A stretch of DNA of 64,000 bases from Pachypanchax playfairii. Lineage: Eukaryota; Chordata; Actinopteri; Cyprinodontiformes; Aplocheilidae. The stretch covers positions 1,051,851-1,115,850 of the forward strand of contig SSNP01000015.1 in assembly GCA_006937955.1 (NCBI GenBank), given 5' to 3'. Below, in pieces: positions 45,701-57,720 of the stretch. How positions within the stretch are numbered: the first letter of the stretch is position 1; the number at the start of each line of letters is the position of its first letter. Made by a program: the position numbers and the translations under genes. Under the pieces are notes generated by a model, which saw only the letters and a program-made list of their open reading frames with translations, did no database searches and was not told the origin of the DNA.

Positions 45701-48700
45701 AAGTCTGACATGGACCTTTACTATTAACATCTCACTTATTAAATCAAGAGTGATGAAAACATTAAACAATTCCATCTGACCATTTTTTCCTGTATTGGTA
45801 ATGTATTATTATATACAGTATAAACATGACTTTTACTGCTTTGGTCTGGAGCATACGGGTGTGTGTCAGTAACATTGATGCACACCAATCTGTGAAGGGT
45901 TAAAGGTCATTTCCAAACAAATTGTACATCTTATTCACAAGTAACAAACAATTAGGACTTCTGCAATTCCTAGACGTGGACACACTGAATTAACCCTGAG
46001 GTCAGACTCTAGGCATCAGTTAGCATGTTAAAGGTTAAAGTTAATGGCAGTATAATACTATGATACAATACCATGAGTATTTTGGAAGGGCTGTAGCAGA
46101 CAGCCAGTTCCCTCTACAAAGAACAAGACAGCAACAGTCTTTGGGGCAAACGAGACAAAAGTAGAGATTTTTACCCAGAATGCACTGTGTCTGCAAAACC
46201 CAAACACCTCATGTCTGCACAAACACCTCATACCATGAGATGAGATGTTTAGCATGTGGTTAGTTGTGGAACCAACAGTCAGATGACTGTCAACAGGAAG
46301 GTTGTTGATTCATTCAGGTGGTGGCTGTTGCTCCAGAATTACATCGATGGTTCAAGAAGAAAATAACCACCTTTCTATGGAATTACTAAATGTAGCAATT
46401 GATGCAACCTTTTTTTTTGGCTGCAACTTCCTGCAGACAAACACACCTATGACACTGCACGTGAGGTGTCAGAAGCATTTGGAAGTGCAATCAAAGACAG
46501 CCTCACCACCATGGAGTCTCTGAGTAAGTTTCCAAACGTTATTTATCACAACTGTTCAGTCATAAATAAAGATACAATCTGTTTTGTCACTTAACAAAAC
46601 AGACACTAATACAAGAAAATTCACTGCTTTTAAAAATGAACATACCCTCCAGTGTTTCTGTCAATGATAATAGACACACAGCTCCAGTTATGCACCGGTA
46701 CACCAAAATATATACATGTTTTGCAAGTGGCACAAAAATGCTGTTTTGTTGTTTCTCAGATGACACTCAAGAAGGAAGAACAATTAGGATTTCCAAAAAT
46801 GGGACACTGAACATCTACATTGCTGTGGATATTTCTGAGAGTATCGAAGAAAAACACTTTAAAAGAGCAAGAGATGCTGTTGTTACACTTATCAGAAAGG
46901 TAAGACACATGGAGCTCCACTGGACTTTCACATCATCACAACGTAAATGTGAAATCACATGTGAATGAGTGAATGTAACTTATAATGTGCATGTGTTTTG
47001 AGTGGTCAGTAAGACTAGAAAAGAAGAAAAGATCCCAAATAAATTCAAGTTATTTATTATTTATGACTGAGGCAAATATTTCATTATAACCTGTTTCATT
47101 CCTCCAGAGAATTAAAGTTGATATGGAGCATATCCATTAGAATAACCCCAAAAACATTATTGATGGACAACAATCCCAGCTTGTATAAAAACCCTGAAAG
47201 TTACGACAGAAACATCAAGCTGTATGTATGCTGGTTTAACCAAGTGTTAACTTCAACAAATCAAATAGTTTTACTAGTCAGCAAAATTACCAGAGACGTG
47301 TAAGTTTAATCAACATTATTCAATAAATCTTTTATGTGTTTTTTTAATGGACAGGTTAAATCAGCTGTATATAGCAGGTTTGCAGAGTCAGCAGCACAGT
47401 GTATGGACCGGAGTTAGATCGGGATAGCTTTGCTGACTGTGGGATGAGTTTAGGGGTCTTAGGATGCACATGGGGTGAAGCTACAGACTGCTGTTGATGG
47501 GTCCTGGCAATAAATTTGCTGACTTGTTACAAGGAAACAGCTGCTAGGCAGGACATTTAATCACTAAAATAAAATGACAGAAGACATCAGTTCTGGATAT
47601 GAATCAAAAAACACAACAAAAATGTTTAAAAATGTATATTTTGGAATTGTTCTAAAATAGACTCAGTACTGACCCACTGAAAACCCAGCGGGCTTGAATT
47701 ATGCATAAAGCTTTTACGCTGTTTGACACACTGAGCAGATTATATGAACACACTTTCTCAGGACTGATTTGGCTGCCAAAGTAACAGCCCATTAGAAGTA
47801 AATTTAATTATGAATTACAAATCATAATCTTGACTAATGTTTATTGGTGCTCGTTCTTGGCTCTCTGTCAAACCACACTTCTGGAAACCCTCGCTGCTGA
47901 TAAATGCATCAATTACTCAACAAAATAACAAACATAAGCATTCTAAAACCAGAGATGTGTTACATCAACAATGTATTTCACAGCAATTCCACATTGTATT
48001 TGGAAAGATATGTAAAAAAAAAAACAAGATCTATGAATTCATCTGAGTTTTGTATCCACAGATTTCCAGTTTCAGTGTGTCACCAAACTATGAAATCATC
48101 TTCTTTTCCTCTGAAGTATACAAGGTCGTCAACATTCTTGACTTTTTTGATAACAATGTACAGCTAAAGAAGGTCATAGAGGACTTGGAAAATTTTAAAA
48201 TAGATGGTAAGTCAAATAAATATGTGTTATATTTAAAGAGGCCATTTCACACAAATTTCAGGACTTTGTGGTTATTTATTAAGTATTAATCTGTATTATG
48301 AAAAATTTTACATCTAAAAAATGTCAGGAAACACTGATAAACAAATCTTACAATCTGTCTGCATCAAAATTCGGCTGGCTTTGTCAGGCTTCTGGCTGCA
48401 ACTCATTAATATTCATTTTGCAAATTTGCTGGACTCAGATTGGCTAACAAACTAGCCTATGAGAGCAAGGCATACTGTTTCCTGCCCTGCTGCGCATGGC
48501 AACAGCAGACGTAGGGTGTTTCTCAATGTCAAGGAACCTTGCCTACCAAGGCACTGCCTTAGTAGACGAGGCGTCTTGCTTACGAGGACACTGGAACAGA
48601 CTTAACTCACGTGACCGCGGCTGCCCGCTCACGCACACTGTTTACGTCCCGCCCATCGTAGTAGCATAGTAGCATAGCAGCATTCCTTTAGCCATGGAAC

Positions 48701-51700
48701 TAAAAAATTTTAATAAAAAAACAATTAAAATAAATGTGCAAGCGAGTTAGTACCTTCTAGCCACTGAAGCTGCAATTACTAAACAAATCTAAAAAAAACA
48801 TTTTATATAAAAGCCCAGTAGCAACAATCAGTTGACTTACATTTAAACTGGAAATTTGTCTTTGAAGTAGCTGCTGCTCCTTAACCACCATTTTTTGAAA
48901 ATACCCCGATGTATTCTGGGACATGTGTGACCGAGGGAAGGCATCAAGGCACATCTCATGCATCCTTGGTATGTTAGCTAAACAGCAGACAAACCGAGTA
49001 CAGAGGCCTCTGTATCACATGAACATTGGAACGCGCCTTGGCAGGTCTCAATGACGTATCTCCTAGGCAACTGGGGCGGGACCAAGGCATCAAGGCATGG
49101 TTCCTTGACATTGAGAAACACCCATAGTCTCTTCCTGTTTGCTACGTCTTATGCTACAGCTTTTAGCCAGCAGCATGCTAGACATAGTTTCAACTGCCAG
49201 AGCTGATGAATACTAATGAGCAAAGGAGTTGTGAGGAAACAAATACAGACCATTCGGACTTGGGAGAACTTGGGTTTTATCGCCACCTGCGTAGTTTGAG
49301 GGATAAAAACTGAAAGAGAAGTTGTTGGCCTGTTTTCACACCCACTATGAAGGTAAGAACACCTGTGGAGCTAAAATATTCAACAGAAACCTCAGAAAAC
49401 CTGTTTTTTAATGGAATGGCCTCTTTAAACACAAAGCAAGATCTTGGTGTTTAGCTTGATAATGTGATGCACGTGTGTGTCTGTGATTTCATTTAAAGGC
49501 AGAAGCACAGGAACAGATCTAAATCTGGCCTTTCGAAATATGGAGGGGCAAATGTCTTTTATAAAGCAGCGATTTGGTTTAGAAGCTTTTAAAGAACATC
49601 GTCACGTCCTCATCATGTTCACAGACGGTAACTCAACATCTGCTGTGTTTCATGAATTGATATCTTATGTCTGATGTACACTTTTTAATGCCTGTATTGG
49701 GTCAGCCTCTTTCAACATCTCATACAAACTTGATATTTCCAACTTGGAACTTAAAAATTCCTGTTTACGAATACAGAGTGTACGATTAATTTCAATTTGG
49801 ATTTTGATCTTTGCTTTAATATCAGCAAATAATTGTCACTCTGGTAAAAGTTCCTCCAGAAACTGATTTAACATTGATTTCTTCTTCTTCAGGTGCTTAT
49901 AACTTGGGTGGTTCTCCTTCACAAACTGTGGAGCGAATAAAGAACATGGTCTATATGGATCAACCGAAAGGATCCCGAGATGATTATCTTGGTGAGTTTT
50001 CCTTCTTGGTGTGTGCTGATTTCCTTAGAAGTGACTTATATCCCATGTCTGTTACTGTTTACAGTGAATTAGTCAAAAAAGAAATAATCCTAATCTCTCT
50101 GCTTTCACCAATTTATAGACATTTATGTTTTTGCGATTGGGGCTGACCTCTTTGACGAGGACCTGCAGCCTCTCACAGTGGGACATGATGGCCAGCATTA
50201 CTTCAGGATGAAAGATATTACTGAGTTACGAAAAACCTTTGATGACATAATTGGTAAGTCATACTGAAAACAAAGACAGAAGGCAGTTTGGCTCATCTGT
50301 TTATACTTGTGTATTAATGTGTTATGGGTCATTCTGGTAACGATTCACTCTGCTGTAATTCAGCACAGTGGAGACGTGATCTCATGTAACTGGAGGCCTG
50401 TGTGGTTCTCTAGTTTCCTAAAGCACTTGAGAGAAAGACAGAACCATCATTCTTGATCTTGCCTGGCATTACTGAAGGATGAAGCAGCTCACTGGACCAG
50501 AGCAGCTTAATTCAGTTCACTGGAATGGGTTCAAGACAGTAAACCCATACACTTTTAAAGAAAAGCAACAATAAATATTTGCATCCATGAGCATAAGTAA
50601 TAATTAACTTGTCCTTTCTAATATTATATATATTTGTTTTCTTGTTTTTATGCAGATGAAAGTGAAGTTGTAGGTCTGTGTGGTCTTCACCAAGACTATG
50701 ACATCACTATGGACAGAAGCAGCAGCAGGAGACGATTTCCATGGTTGGCTTTTGTTATTAACAAGGTGACGGATTCATTTTTTCACTTCAACTTATCTGT
50801 GAAATAAACAGTGGGGCAAAAAGGTATTTGGACAGCCATGGATTGTGCAAGTTGTTTCACTTAAAAAGATGAAAGAGGTGTGTAATTTTAATCATACTGT
50901 ATGTTCAATTCAAGTGTGAGAGACAGAATCTGAAAAAAAAAAACTAAATCGGGAAATCACATTTTATAAATTTGTTAAAATTGTGGAAAAATAAATATTT
51001 GGACACCCACCAAAGAGAAAGAATTCCAGTTCTTACAGACCTTCTTTAAGAAGCTCTTCATTAATGGCACTTGTTTGAACTGGTCATCTGGATAAATCTG
51101 TCCACATCCTCAAACTGTCAGACTTCAACCTCTCCACCATGGCCAAGACCAGAGAGCTGTCTAAGGACACCAGGGAAAATTTGTAGACCTGCACAAGGCT
51201 GGAGGAGCTTTTCTACAACAGGCAAGCAGTTCAGTGAGAAGAGATCAACTGTTGGTGCAGTTATTAAAAAAACAGAAGAAGAAGTACAAGATCACTGACG
51301 ATCTCCCTCAGCTTGAGACTCAAAGCAAGTTCTCACCTTGTGGTGTATCAATGGTCTCAAGAGTAATGAGGGATCAGCCCAGAACTACACGGGGGGACCT
51401 GGTCAATGACCTACAGAGTCGTGGGACCACTGTCACAAAGGTTACTATTAGTAACATACTATGTCGTCCTGCAGTGCCTGAAAGGTCCCCTGCTGAAGCA
51501 GCACATGTCCAGGTCTGTCTAAAGTTTCCCAGTGACCATGTGAATGATCCAGAGGAGGATTGGGAGGAAGTCATGTGATTACTGCATTTGGAGGGAGAAG
51601 AACAATGACGGGTATCTAAGAACACTAAACCCATTGTGAAGCATGGGGGTGGAAACATCATGCTTTGGGGCTGCTTTTTTGTAAAAGGGTCAGGACGACT

Positions 51701-54700
51701 GATCTGTATCAAGGAAAGGCTGAGAGGATTTGCCGTTAAATCTCATACCTCAATAAGAGCATTGAAGATGGAACATCTGGGTCTTCCAGCATAACAATGA
51801 CCCTAAACACACCATCTGGGAAACTGAGGAGAGGCTCCATCAGAAGCATTTCAAGATCTTGGAGTGACCTAGTCAGTCTACAGACTTCAATCCAATAGAA
51901 AATCTGTGGGGTGTCCGTGTTGCCAAGCAACAGCACCAAAACATGAGAGATCTAGAGAAGATCTGCATGGAAGAGTGGAACAAAATACCTGCTACAATGT
52001 GCAAACCTGGTCAAGAACTATGTCTGACCTCTGTAACTGCGTTAAACTTTCTGATTGTCCAAATACTTAATTTCTACAAAAATTATTTAAAATCTATATG
52101 ATGTTTTCCGGATTTTTCTCACAGTTGAAGTGAATCTATGATGGAAATTACACATTCTCTAATCTTTTTAAGTGAGACAACTTGCAACTTTTGCCGTACT
52201 GTATTTACAGCAGTAAAGGAGCATTGAGGAATCCAAAATTTGCTTCAGTTTAACTGTTAACCAAGTATATATATATATTTTTTTATTAAAGGGGGTAAAA
52301 CCAAAGACGTGCCTCGGCTCTCTGGTGTCACCTGACTTTGTCTTGACTGCTGCTCACTGTTTCACATTTGGTGATGAGCCTGGAAATGTGGATGTTGAAA
52401 TTGAAGATGTGGAAAAGGACATAGGTAATGAGTGATGTCTTTCTTCTTTCTAGTCATTCGAACATGATGTGCTGCTATCCTATCACTACAAAAATCCCAA
52501 AACAAACAAAAGCTGTCCAACCATCAATACTGTGATGAATATTTCTGTTCAGATCACTTGAAGTCGGACTCTGTCGAAGAATTCTGAACAATTAATTTGT
52601 TTATCTGCTCTTTGAATAAACTCAGTTTGGAGAAATAGATCTTAGTTCTGACCACTTTCTGTAAGCAGATTTGTCTCTGTCCCTGATCATGTTGATGACT
52701 TCAGGAGTTTTACAAATGGATCTTTGGAGAAGCAGCCATTTGTATAGAGGGAGAAAAACAGGGGGACAGGACACATCCCTGGGGGGCGCCAGAGCTGATG
52801 GTCTGGGTGCTGGATGTTATTTTCCCCAGCCTCACCTGCTGCATCCTGTCAGGAAGTTTGTGATCCACTGACAGAGGGAGACTGAGACAGAGAGCTTGGA
52901 CAGTTTGGACTGGAGGACTTCTGGGAGGATGGTGTTGAATGCTGAGCTGAAGTCCATGAACAGCATCCTGACATACGTTCATGCAGTGTCGAAGTTTTGC
53001 AGGATGTAATGCAATCCCCTGTTGACTGATTGCATCATACACTGACCTGTTAGTCCTGTACGCAAACTGCAGGGGGTCCAGCAGGGGCCTTGCAAAGGAT
53101 TTCATGACTACAGACTTCAGAGCGACGAGTCTGTAGTCATTTAATCCCTGGATAGAGGATTTTTGGGGGGACTGGGATGATGGTGGAGCTTTTAAAGCAG
53201 GATGGGACTTTGCAAAGCTCCAATGATGTGATTTTTGTGTAGATAGGGGCCAACTGTTCAGCACAGGCCTTTAGACACCCCATCTGGACCAGGAGACTGC
53301 CTTTCTTTTTGTCTTCAGGAGAGATGAAGCGCCTCATCCTCACAGATCTTCGGAGCTGGTGGGTGGAGAGATGGGAGGGGCAGTGGTGGTAGAGAATAAT
53401 GGATGATATCTAGGTGGAGGGTGTCTTTTCTAATCTACAGTAGAACAGCTCCTCTGCCATGAGTTGATTCCCTGCAGACTGGGAGGATGGGCTCCTGTAG
53501 TTGGTCTCGTTTTGACATGGCTGTGTGCTCCATCTTTGATTCTCTTTCCAAGATTAAGTTGTTTTAAAAAAAAAGCAGCAATCCACTTTGATCTGTGGAG
53601 CTGTTCATCATGATTATTTGAAAAAGCAAATAGCACAATGATCAACTAGCTAGCTTTTCTAATGCAGACTGGGACATTTTCAGCAAAATGATCATAATAT
53701 TTCTGCTGAAATAACCATGTAATGCAAAACTGTCAGTGGTTTAAGGGTTTGTTTAAAAATAAACATCCAAAACCTTTAAAATCAGGGTTGTTTTGTCATG
53801 GCAACAATCTATTTGTCTTAGTTTCACAAGAATTAAAAAATATTTCTCCAAAATGGGGTTGTGCAAAGAGTTATCTATAGCAGGTAGAATAATACTTAGT
53901 GATTACATTTCCACAGAACACTTTGAAGTAAAAAAGGACTTTGAGGTAAAAACCAAAGTCTGATAGTTGATGATAATATTTGGTCTAGTCTTGGTGAAAG
54001 CAACAATTATACCCTCTCTTAATTCATTTTATACAGTGAAAAAAGTGAAAAGTTTCACGTTACACCCAAAGTATGATCTCACGGCGAAAAGGAAGGAAGG
54101 TGTGAAGGAGTTTTATGACTATGACTTGGCTCTTATCCAGCTGGAGAAATCTGTTCACATTTCTAAATCTGCAAGGTAAGAACTTGTATCCAACAACTGC
54201 TGATGTTTACACACCTCTAATGTTGCATATCCACGTTTGCTTGGAGATTTAAAAAAAAACAAACCCTTTCCTTCCGATTTAAAAATGATCTAAAATACCT
54301 TTCAGACCCATTTGCATACCTTGCACCCAGGAAACCAGTGATGCTTTAAACCTGGTCGGTGAATCAACATGCAGGCAACAAGGTGCAGTAACTCCTCCAG
54401 TGAGCGCTAACACTAAAGACTTTATTTTATATCAACCATTGACATTTTAGAATGAATTTCTGTAATTTACTTTTCTGCTAAAACATAGTGTAAATATTGA
54501 CTGCTTTACTAATTAGTTTAAATTTTGATGCAAAAGATCATCAAATTCAAAAAGGATTGGGGAAAAGCAAGCAGGTTATTTCACTTCCATTTGCTGCGCT
54601 TGTAATCAAATCATCAGATTACAGTTACAGATGTTTATAGATGTAAACATTGTGTTTGCCCTGTTGTGTCATGAGCCACTCTTTGTAGCTTTCTTAAAAT

Positions 54701-55576
54701 GCTAAATGAGGATATAGAACAAAAACCGTTTTCTGTCTTTTAGTGTCTTCAGTGTAAAAATAAAAGCACAATTCAAGTTATTATGTTTGATCTCATTCAA
54801 CAGAGGAGCTTCTGTTAAATAACCCACGTGAAAGACTCAGTTTTCTAACCAAGAAACACCCGCTGGTTGCTGAAAAAGATGTTTTTGCCAAGCTCAAACA
54901 AAATGTGAGTTTTTGTTTTTTTTTTAGACTTGTGGGAGTTTTGAGGGATTGTCTATCTTTTTGCATTTATCATTTTTCCAACCCAAACTTGCATTTTCTT
55001 CCATTTTATTTTTATTACCAAACACAGAGAAACCTATGTATTGAAAAGGCCCTGAACGCACCAGGTATAACTACAAAAGATCCAACGATCCCTGTGACTG
55101 ATAACTTCCTGTGCACCGGCGGTCGGGTTGAACACAGAGATCACATAGCGTGTACAGGTGTGTTTTCTATGTAACATGTATGTTTTATATACATGACTCA
55201 TCAGTAGAGAAATTTAGTGACTCTAAATGTGTACTTTCTGGGCAGGTGATTCTGGAGGTGCAGTGTTCAAGAACTATAATCTTCGCACAGTTCAGGTAAA
55301 CATCTGGATATAGAAATTGAAAATTTATAAAGTTTACTAAAAGAAAAAAATCAGGTGATAAACTGTCAGTTTTGACTAAAAAAGTTACCTTTTTCACAGG
55401 TGGGCGTGGTCAGCTGGGGAACCCACGAACTGTGTGGGTCCACAGATGGTCTTGTCGAGTCCAATGATGATTCCAGAGATTTCCATATTAACCTTTTTAA
55501 AATGGTTCCTTTCCTTCAGTCTATTCTTGGAGATGATAATCAAGACTACGCACCACTTAAGTTTCTGAAAAATTGA
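42745..55576 (+). CDS. cfb: Complement factor B/C2-type serine protease zymogen
   Basis: Eighteen exons join to 755 residues: 42745-42802, 44903-45094, 45178-45366, 45462-45638, 46437-46523, 46760-46899, 48062-48206, 49499-49627, 49893-49991, 50119-50253, 50656-50765, 52292-52424, 54037-54175, 54306-54382, 54804-54904, 55028-55157, 55246-55295, 55400-55576. Order: signal peptide; three CCP/Sushi domains (about 20-205, four Cys each, W near the end); a helical linker (HTYDTAREVSEAF); a von Willebrand A domain with MIDAS DISES, RSTGTD and FTDG; then a trypsin-like domain with TAAHC, YDYDLALI and GDSGGAVF, so the triad is intact. Length and exon number match mammalian factor B (764 residues, 18 exons). 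Factor B binds C3b and, cleaved by factor D, forms the alternative-pathway C3 convertase. The predicted activation site is EGR-TI. Secreted. Poly(A) signal at 55907-55912. Teleost Bf and C2 are hard to separate; Bf/C2-like is the safe name. Confidence 0.93.
43210..43545. mobile_element. Degraded hAT-like MITE in factor B intron 1
   Basis: Contains the gataccgatacttggatctgag and ggttaactgactaacc blocks typical of the element at 32842-33229, in the opposite orientation. The termini are worn (tttttgcatcaatttct at the right). Confidence 0.5.
44178..44783. mobile_element. Unnamed 606-bp element with TTAAAGCTG inverted termini
   Basis: Starts TTAAAGCTGCTATACTT and ends AGGTATATCAGCTTTAA, imperfect inverted repeats of 17 bases. 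It is non-coding inside. It lies in the first intron of the factor B gene and is a different family from the TTAAAGAGGCC elements. A small non-autonomous DNA transposon is the likeliest reading. Confidence 0.6.
44790..44866 (+). repeat. Fish repeat tail (LINE/SINE-type)
   Basis: The phrase gtcagggttaatggtcagg, then cgtgaccctgaacggcagg and tatagaaaatgactgactg, resembles the 3' tails of fish LINE/SINE repeats that end in short tandem units. From memory, not a database match. Confidence 0.45.
46900..48061. other. Factor B intron inside the vWA region
   Basis: AT-rich intron of about 1.16 kb. I see no element with clear termini and no coding frame that joins the vWA exons other than those listed. 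Confidence 0.5.
48233..49428. mobile_element. MITE family 1, interrupted by a second MITE
   Basis: Left terminus TTAAAGAGGCC at 48233, right terminus GGCCTCTTTAA ending 49428. The element matches 34456-35037 up to about 48513 and again from about 49124. A separate 610-base element is inserted between. It lies in the factor B intron 48207-49498. Confidence 0.75.
48514..49123. mobile_element. Nested MITE with 25-base inverted termini
   Basis: Starts GGGTGTTTCTCAATGTCAAG and ends with its exact complement (CTTGACATTGAGAAACACCC). The longer match, including GGAACC, is 25 bases. A TA on each side (cgTA at the left, aTAG at the right) fits a TA target duplication. Because it interrupts MITE family 1 it is the younger insertion. 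The superfamily is not determined. Confidence 0.75.
50809..52201 (+). mobile_element. Inactivated Tc1-like transposon
   Basis: The left end CAGTGGGGCAAAAAGGTATT and the right end ...CAACTTTTGCCGTACTG form worn inverted repeats. Inside on the + strand are transposase remnants: MAKTRELSKDTR, then after a frameshift a DNA-binding region with TVTKVTISNI, then the IDPREDWEEV-like DPEEDWEEV. Multiple frameshifts and stops make it non-functional. About 1.39 kb, in the factor B intron 50766-52291 directly before the first protease exon. Confidence 0.85.
52700..53620 (-). mobile_element. Truncated non-LTR retrotransposon (reverse-transcriptase remnant)
   Basis: On the minus strand, frames covering 52710-53343 encode a broken reverse transcriptase: LNDYRLVALKSVVMKSF, LLDPLQFAYRTNRSV, then SSGAPQGCVLSP. 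These match the CR1/L2/Rex1-type RT core. A frameshift near 53160 joins a second segment (FKSSTIIPVP). The catalytic region between the blocks is scrambled. It lies in the factor B intron 52425-54036. Confidence 0.8.
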
Positions 55577-56590
55577 ACATAAGACTATATTTTGCTGCTG
55601 AATCTCATTGAAATGTTGGATTTGCTTTATTACAATAGTTGCAGATGATTACTTTTATTCTTTCACTATTTCAATATTTTCACAATTTCACTATTTTTCC
55701 CTCAGAATTTTGTTATTAAACAGACTTTCTGTCATTAAAGATTCTGTTCAGTGTAAATATGTTTGTATAAACTATCCAAGTGAAAAAAAAAAACAATATT
55801 TGGCATCTAAAAAAGTATAAGAAAATTTAACCTATAGCAACATGTTTTTTGTTTTACTGGTATAATGAAAGGAATTTACAAATGTTCTGATGTGTTCAAA
55901 CCCAAAAATAAAAGTCGAGTTATTATAATCTTTTACCTCAGTTTTTATTCTCTTCACAGAAAGTTTGCTGCAGATTTTAACAGCTGCTACAAATTCGTTA
56001 CCTCAACTTTTACTGATTAATTTTAAGTCGAGGTTTTTCAGGAACTTTTGTCTTTATTCTCAGGTATGAAAAAATATATTGTCGTTTGTATAATTTTTCT
56101 AATTAACTTTATTTGATAAAATGACGTTTAACATACCCATGCGGTTTTCACATCTTTAAATATCCGAGTGAGAATAATTTGAACAAATCTTACACAACTT
56201 GTTAAAACAAATGTGAAAACTGGCATCTAATTACATCTGACCTCATCTGAAGGCTGTGACGCAGGGTTTATTTTTATTTTTTTATGTTGAGAACTTGTTT
56301 ATTCTGCAGGTGGAAAATGTATCTTTGCAGAACTGGAGACAAAAGTTGTCATTTGAGAGGAAATTCGAGCCAGAAGGTTCTGCATCGTAACTTATTTACA
56401 CAAAGTTGTTGCATTTGATATGACAGGTTGTTAAACCTTTTTTTTCTCACTCAAGCCTTTTTCAGAAACTACATGTAAAAGTACAGATTTAAAGAATTGC
56501 TGCAACCCTTAAAAGGTTTCATCAAAACGCTTTCATAGCTGCCCAACTCTGCTGATTAAGCTGTCCAGCTCCCCCCCCCCACCCTGCTGG
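55577..56590. other. Factor B 3' UTR and downstream spacer
   Basis: AATAAA at 55907-55912. After that the sequence is AT-rich without a visible gene; a short C-run lies at about 56572. Confidence 0.5.
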
Positions 56591-56599
56591 GTCAGTGAC

Positions 56600-57720
56600 T
56601 CAAGGCCCACTTCCAGCTCTCTGTGCAGACGTACGCAATGCGGACACTCCACTTGGCCGCGTGCCAAAGTCAGATCATTCAAATTGAATTTGGTGAAGAA
56701 TTATTCTTTGGTGTTATTAGGTTTTCCTCTTTCTCTTTCGGGCTTAAAGATGACAGGGAATTGAACTTGTCACTTGATGTAATTTTACAGCCCTGACACA
56801 AACAAGGCCATTACGCTGAACTACTGATTTGTTGTGGTCAGATGGATTTTATAGCTCTAACTCATTCAGTTTTACAATATATCCAGCTTTCAATAAAAAA
56901 AAAAAAATGACACTTAGCAACCTTTTTTACTAATGCGTAATGGCTGCAGCATTACTGAACAGTAGTGAATTTTCAGCACTGATGGTGAACCGATGCTCTT
57001 GTGTATGTATGTGTGTAGTCTTGGGCCTGTTATATACTGGTCTCCCATGGGAACATTCATCTGGTTTCCCTTTAACTAATTGGGAGAGAGGGAGGGTTAG
57101 TGAGATGAGAAAAGGAGACAGAGACAGAAGAAGACAGACTGTGTGAGAGAAGGGACGAGTGGGAGACGTTTAATTGAATGAAAGCTTCTCCAGGTCTCAG
57201 ATGCTGTAAACATGGAGGAAATTTAAACCTAGGCCCATTGCTTATTGGGCCCCTCCTGGGGGCTCACTAACCTCTCGGTCTTCTCCTTTATGGCTCAGAG
57301 CGTCACGATAATGTCATTGGCTCGAGCCCCTCCTTCAATTTAAACAAAGCTGACCCCCCAGCTTTCACTGAAATCAATCTATACCTAAACTGATTAGTGG
57401 TGTTTGGATAGATCAGCATGCATAAGGACGGTATTTTCAGGGTAAATTGGCTCTCTCTCATCCCTCGCTCCCTATTCAGCGATAGCACACACAGCATATT
57501 CCCGATGAACCATCCTGCTGTTTAAACTCTGGCTGATCTGTCTCACTGCAAACCCTAAATCAACCTTATGGGCCATTTCAGAAATTGCTGCCATTAAGAA
57601 CTGCATACATACACTTTTTTCGCTTCTTTTGAGCTCTAGAAAAAGATTACATGTATTGAATGTGCAGCTTCTGCTGATCATGTTGGTCGAATATGAAAAT
57701 AAGTAGCTGTTGCTCAACTC
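56600..57720. promoter_or_regulatory. Candidate conserved non-coding (enhancer-like) region
   Basis: About 1.1 kb between factor B and layn with an unusually even composition, few simple repeats (one A-run near 56895) and no transposon termini. There is no plausible coding frame. It carries homeodomain-type cores (gattaagctg, ctgattagtgg, tcattcaaattgaattt), palindromes and closely spaced AT-core sites. The two densest parts are about 56600-56880 and 57180-57700. The texture is what vertebrate conserved non-coding elements look like, but this is an impression, not an alignment. Confidence 0.35.

Noticed and set aside
51071..51578. Possible host genes inside the factor B intron
   Set aside because: They are broken transposase frames of a Tc1-like element with recognisable termini.
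52710..53343. Minus-strand protein-coding gene
   Set aside because: Reverse-transcriptase motifs, frameshifts and missing catalytic region mark it as a dead LINE fragment.
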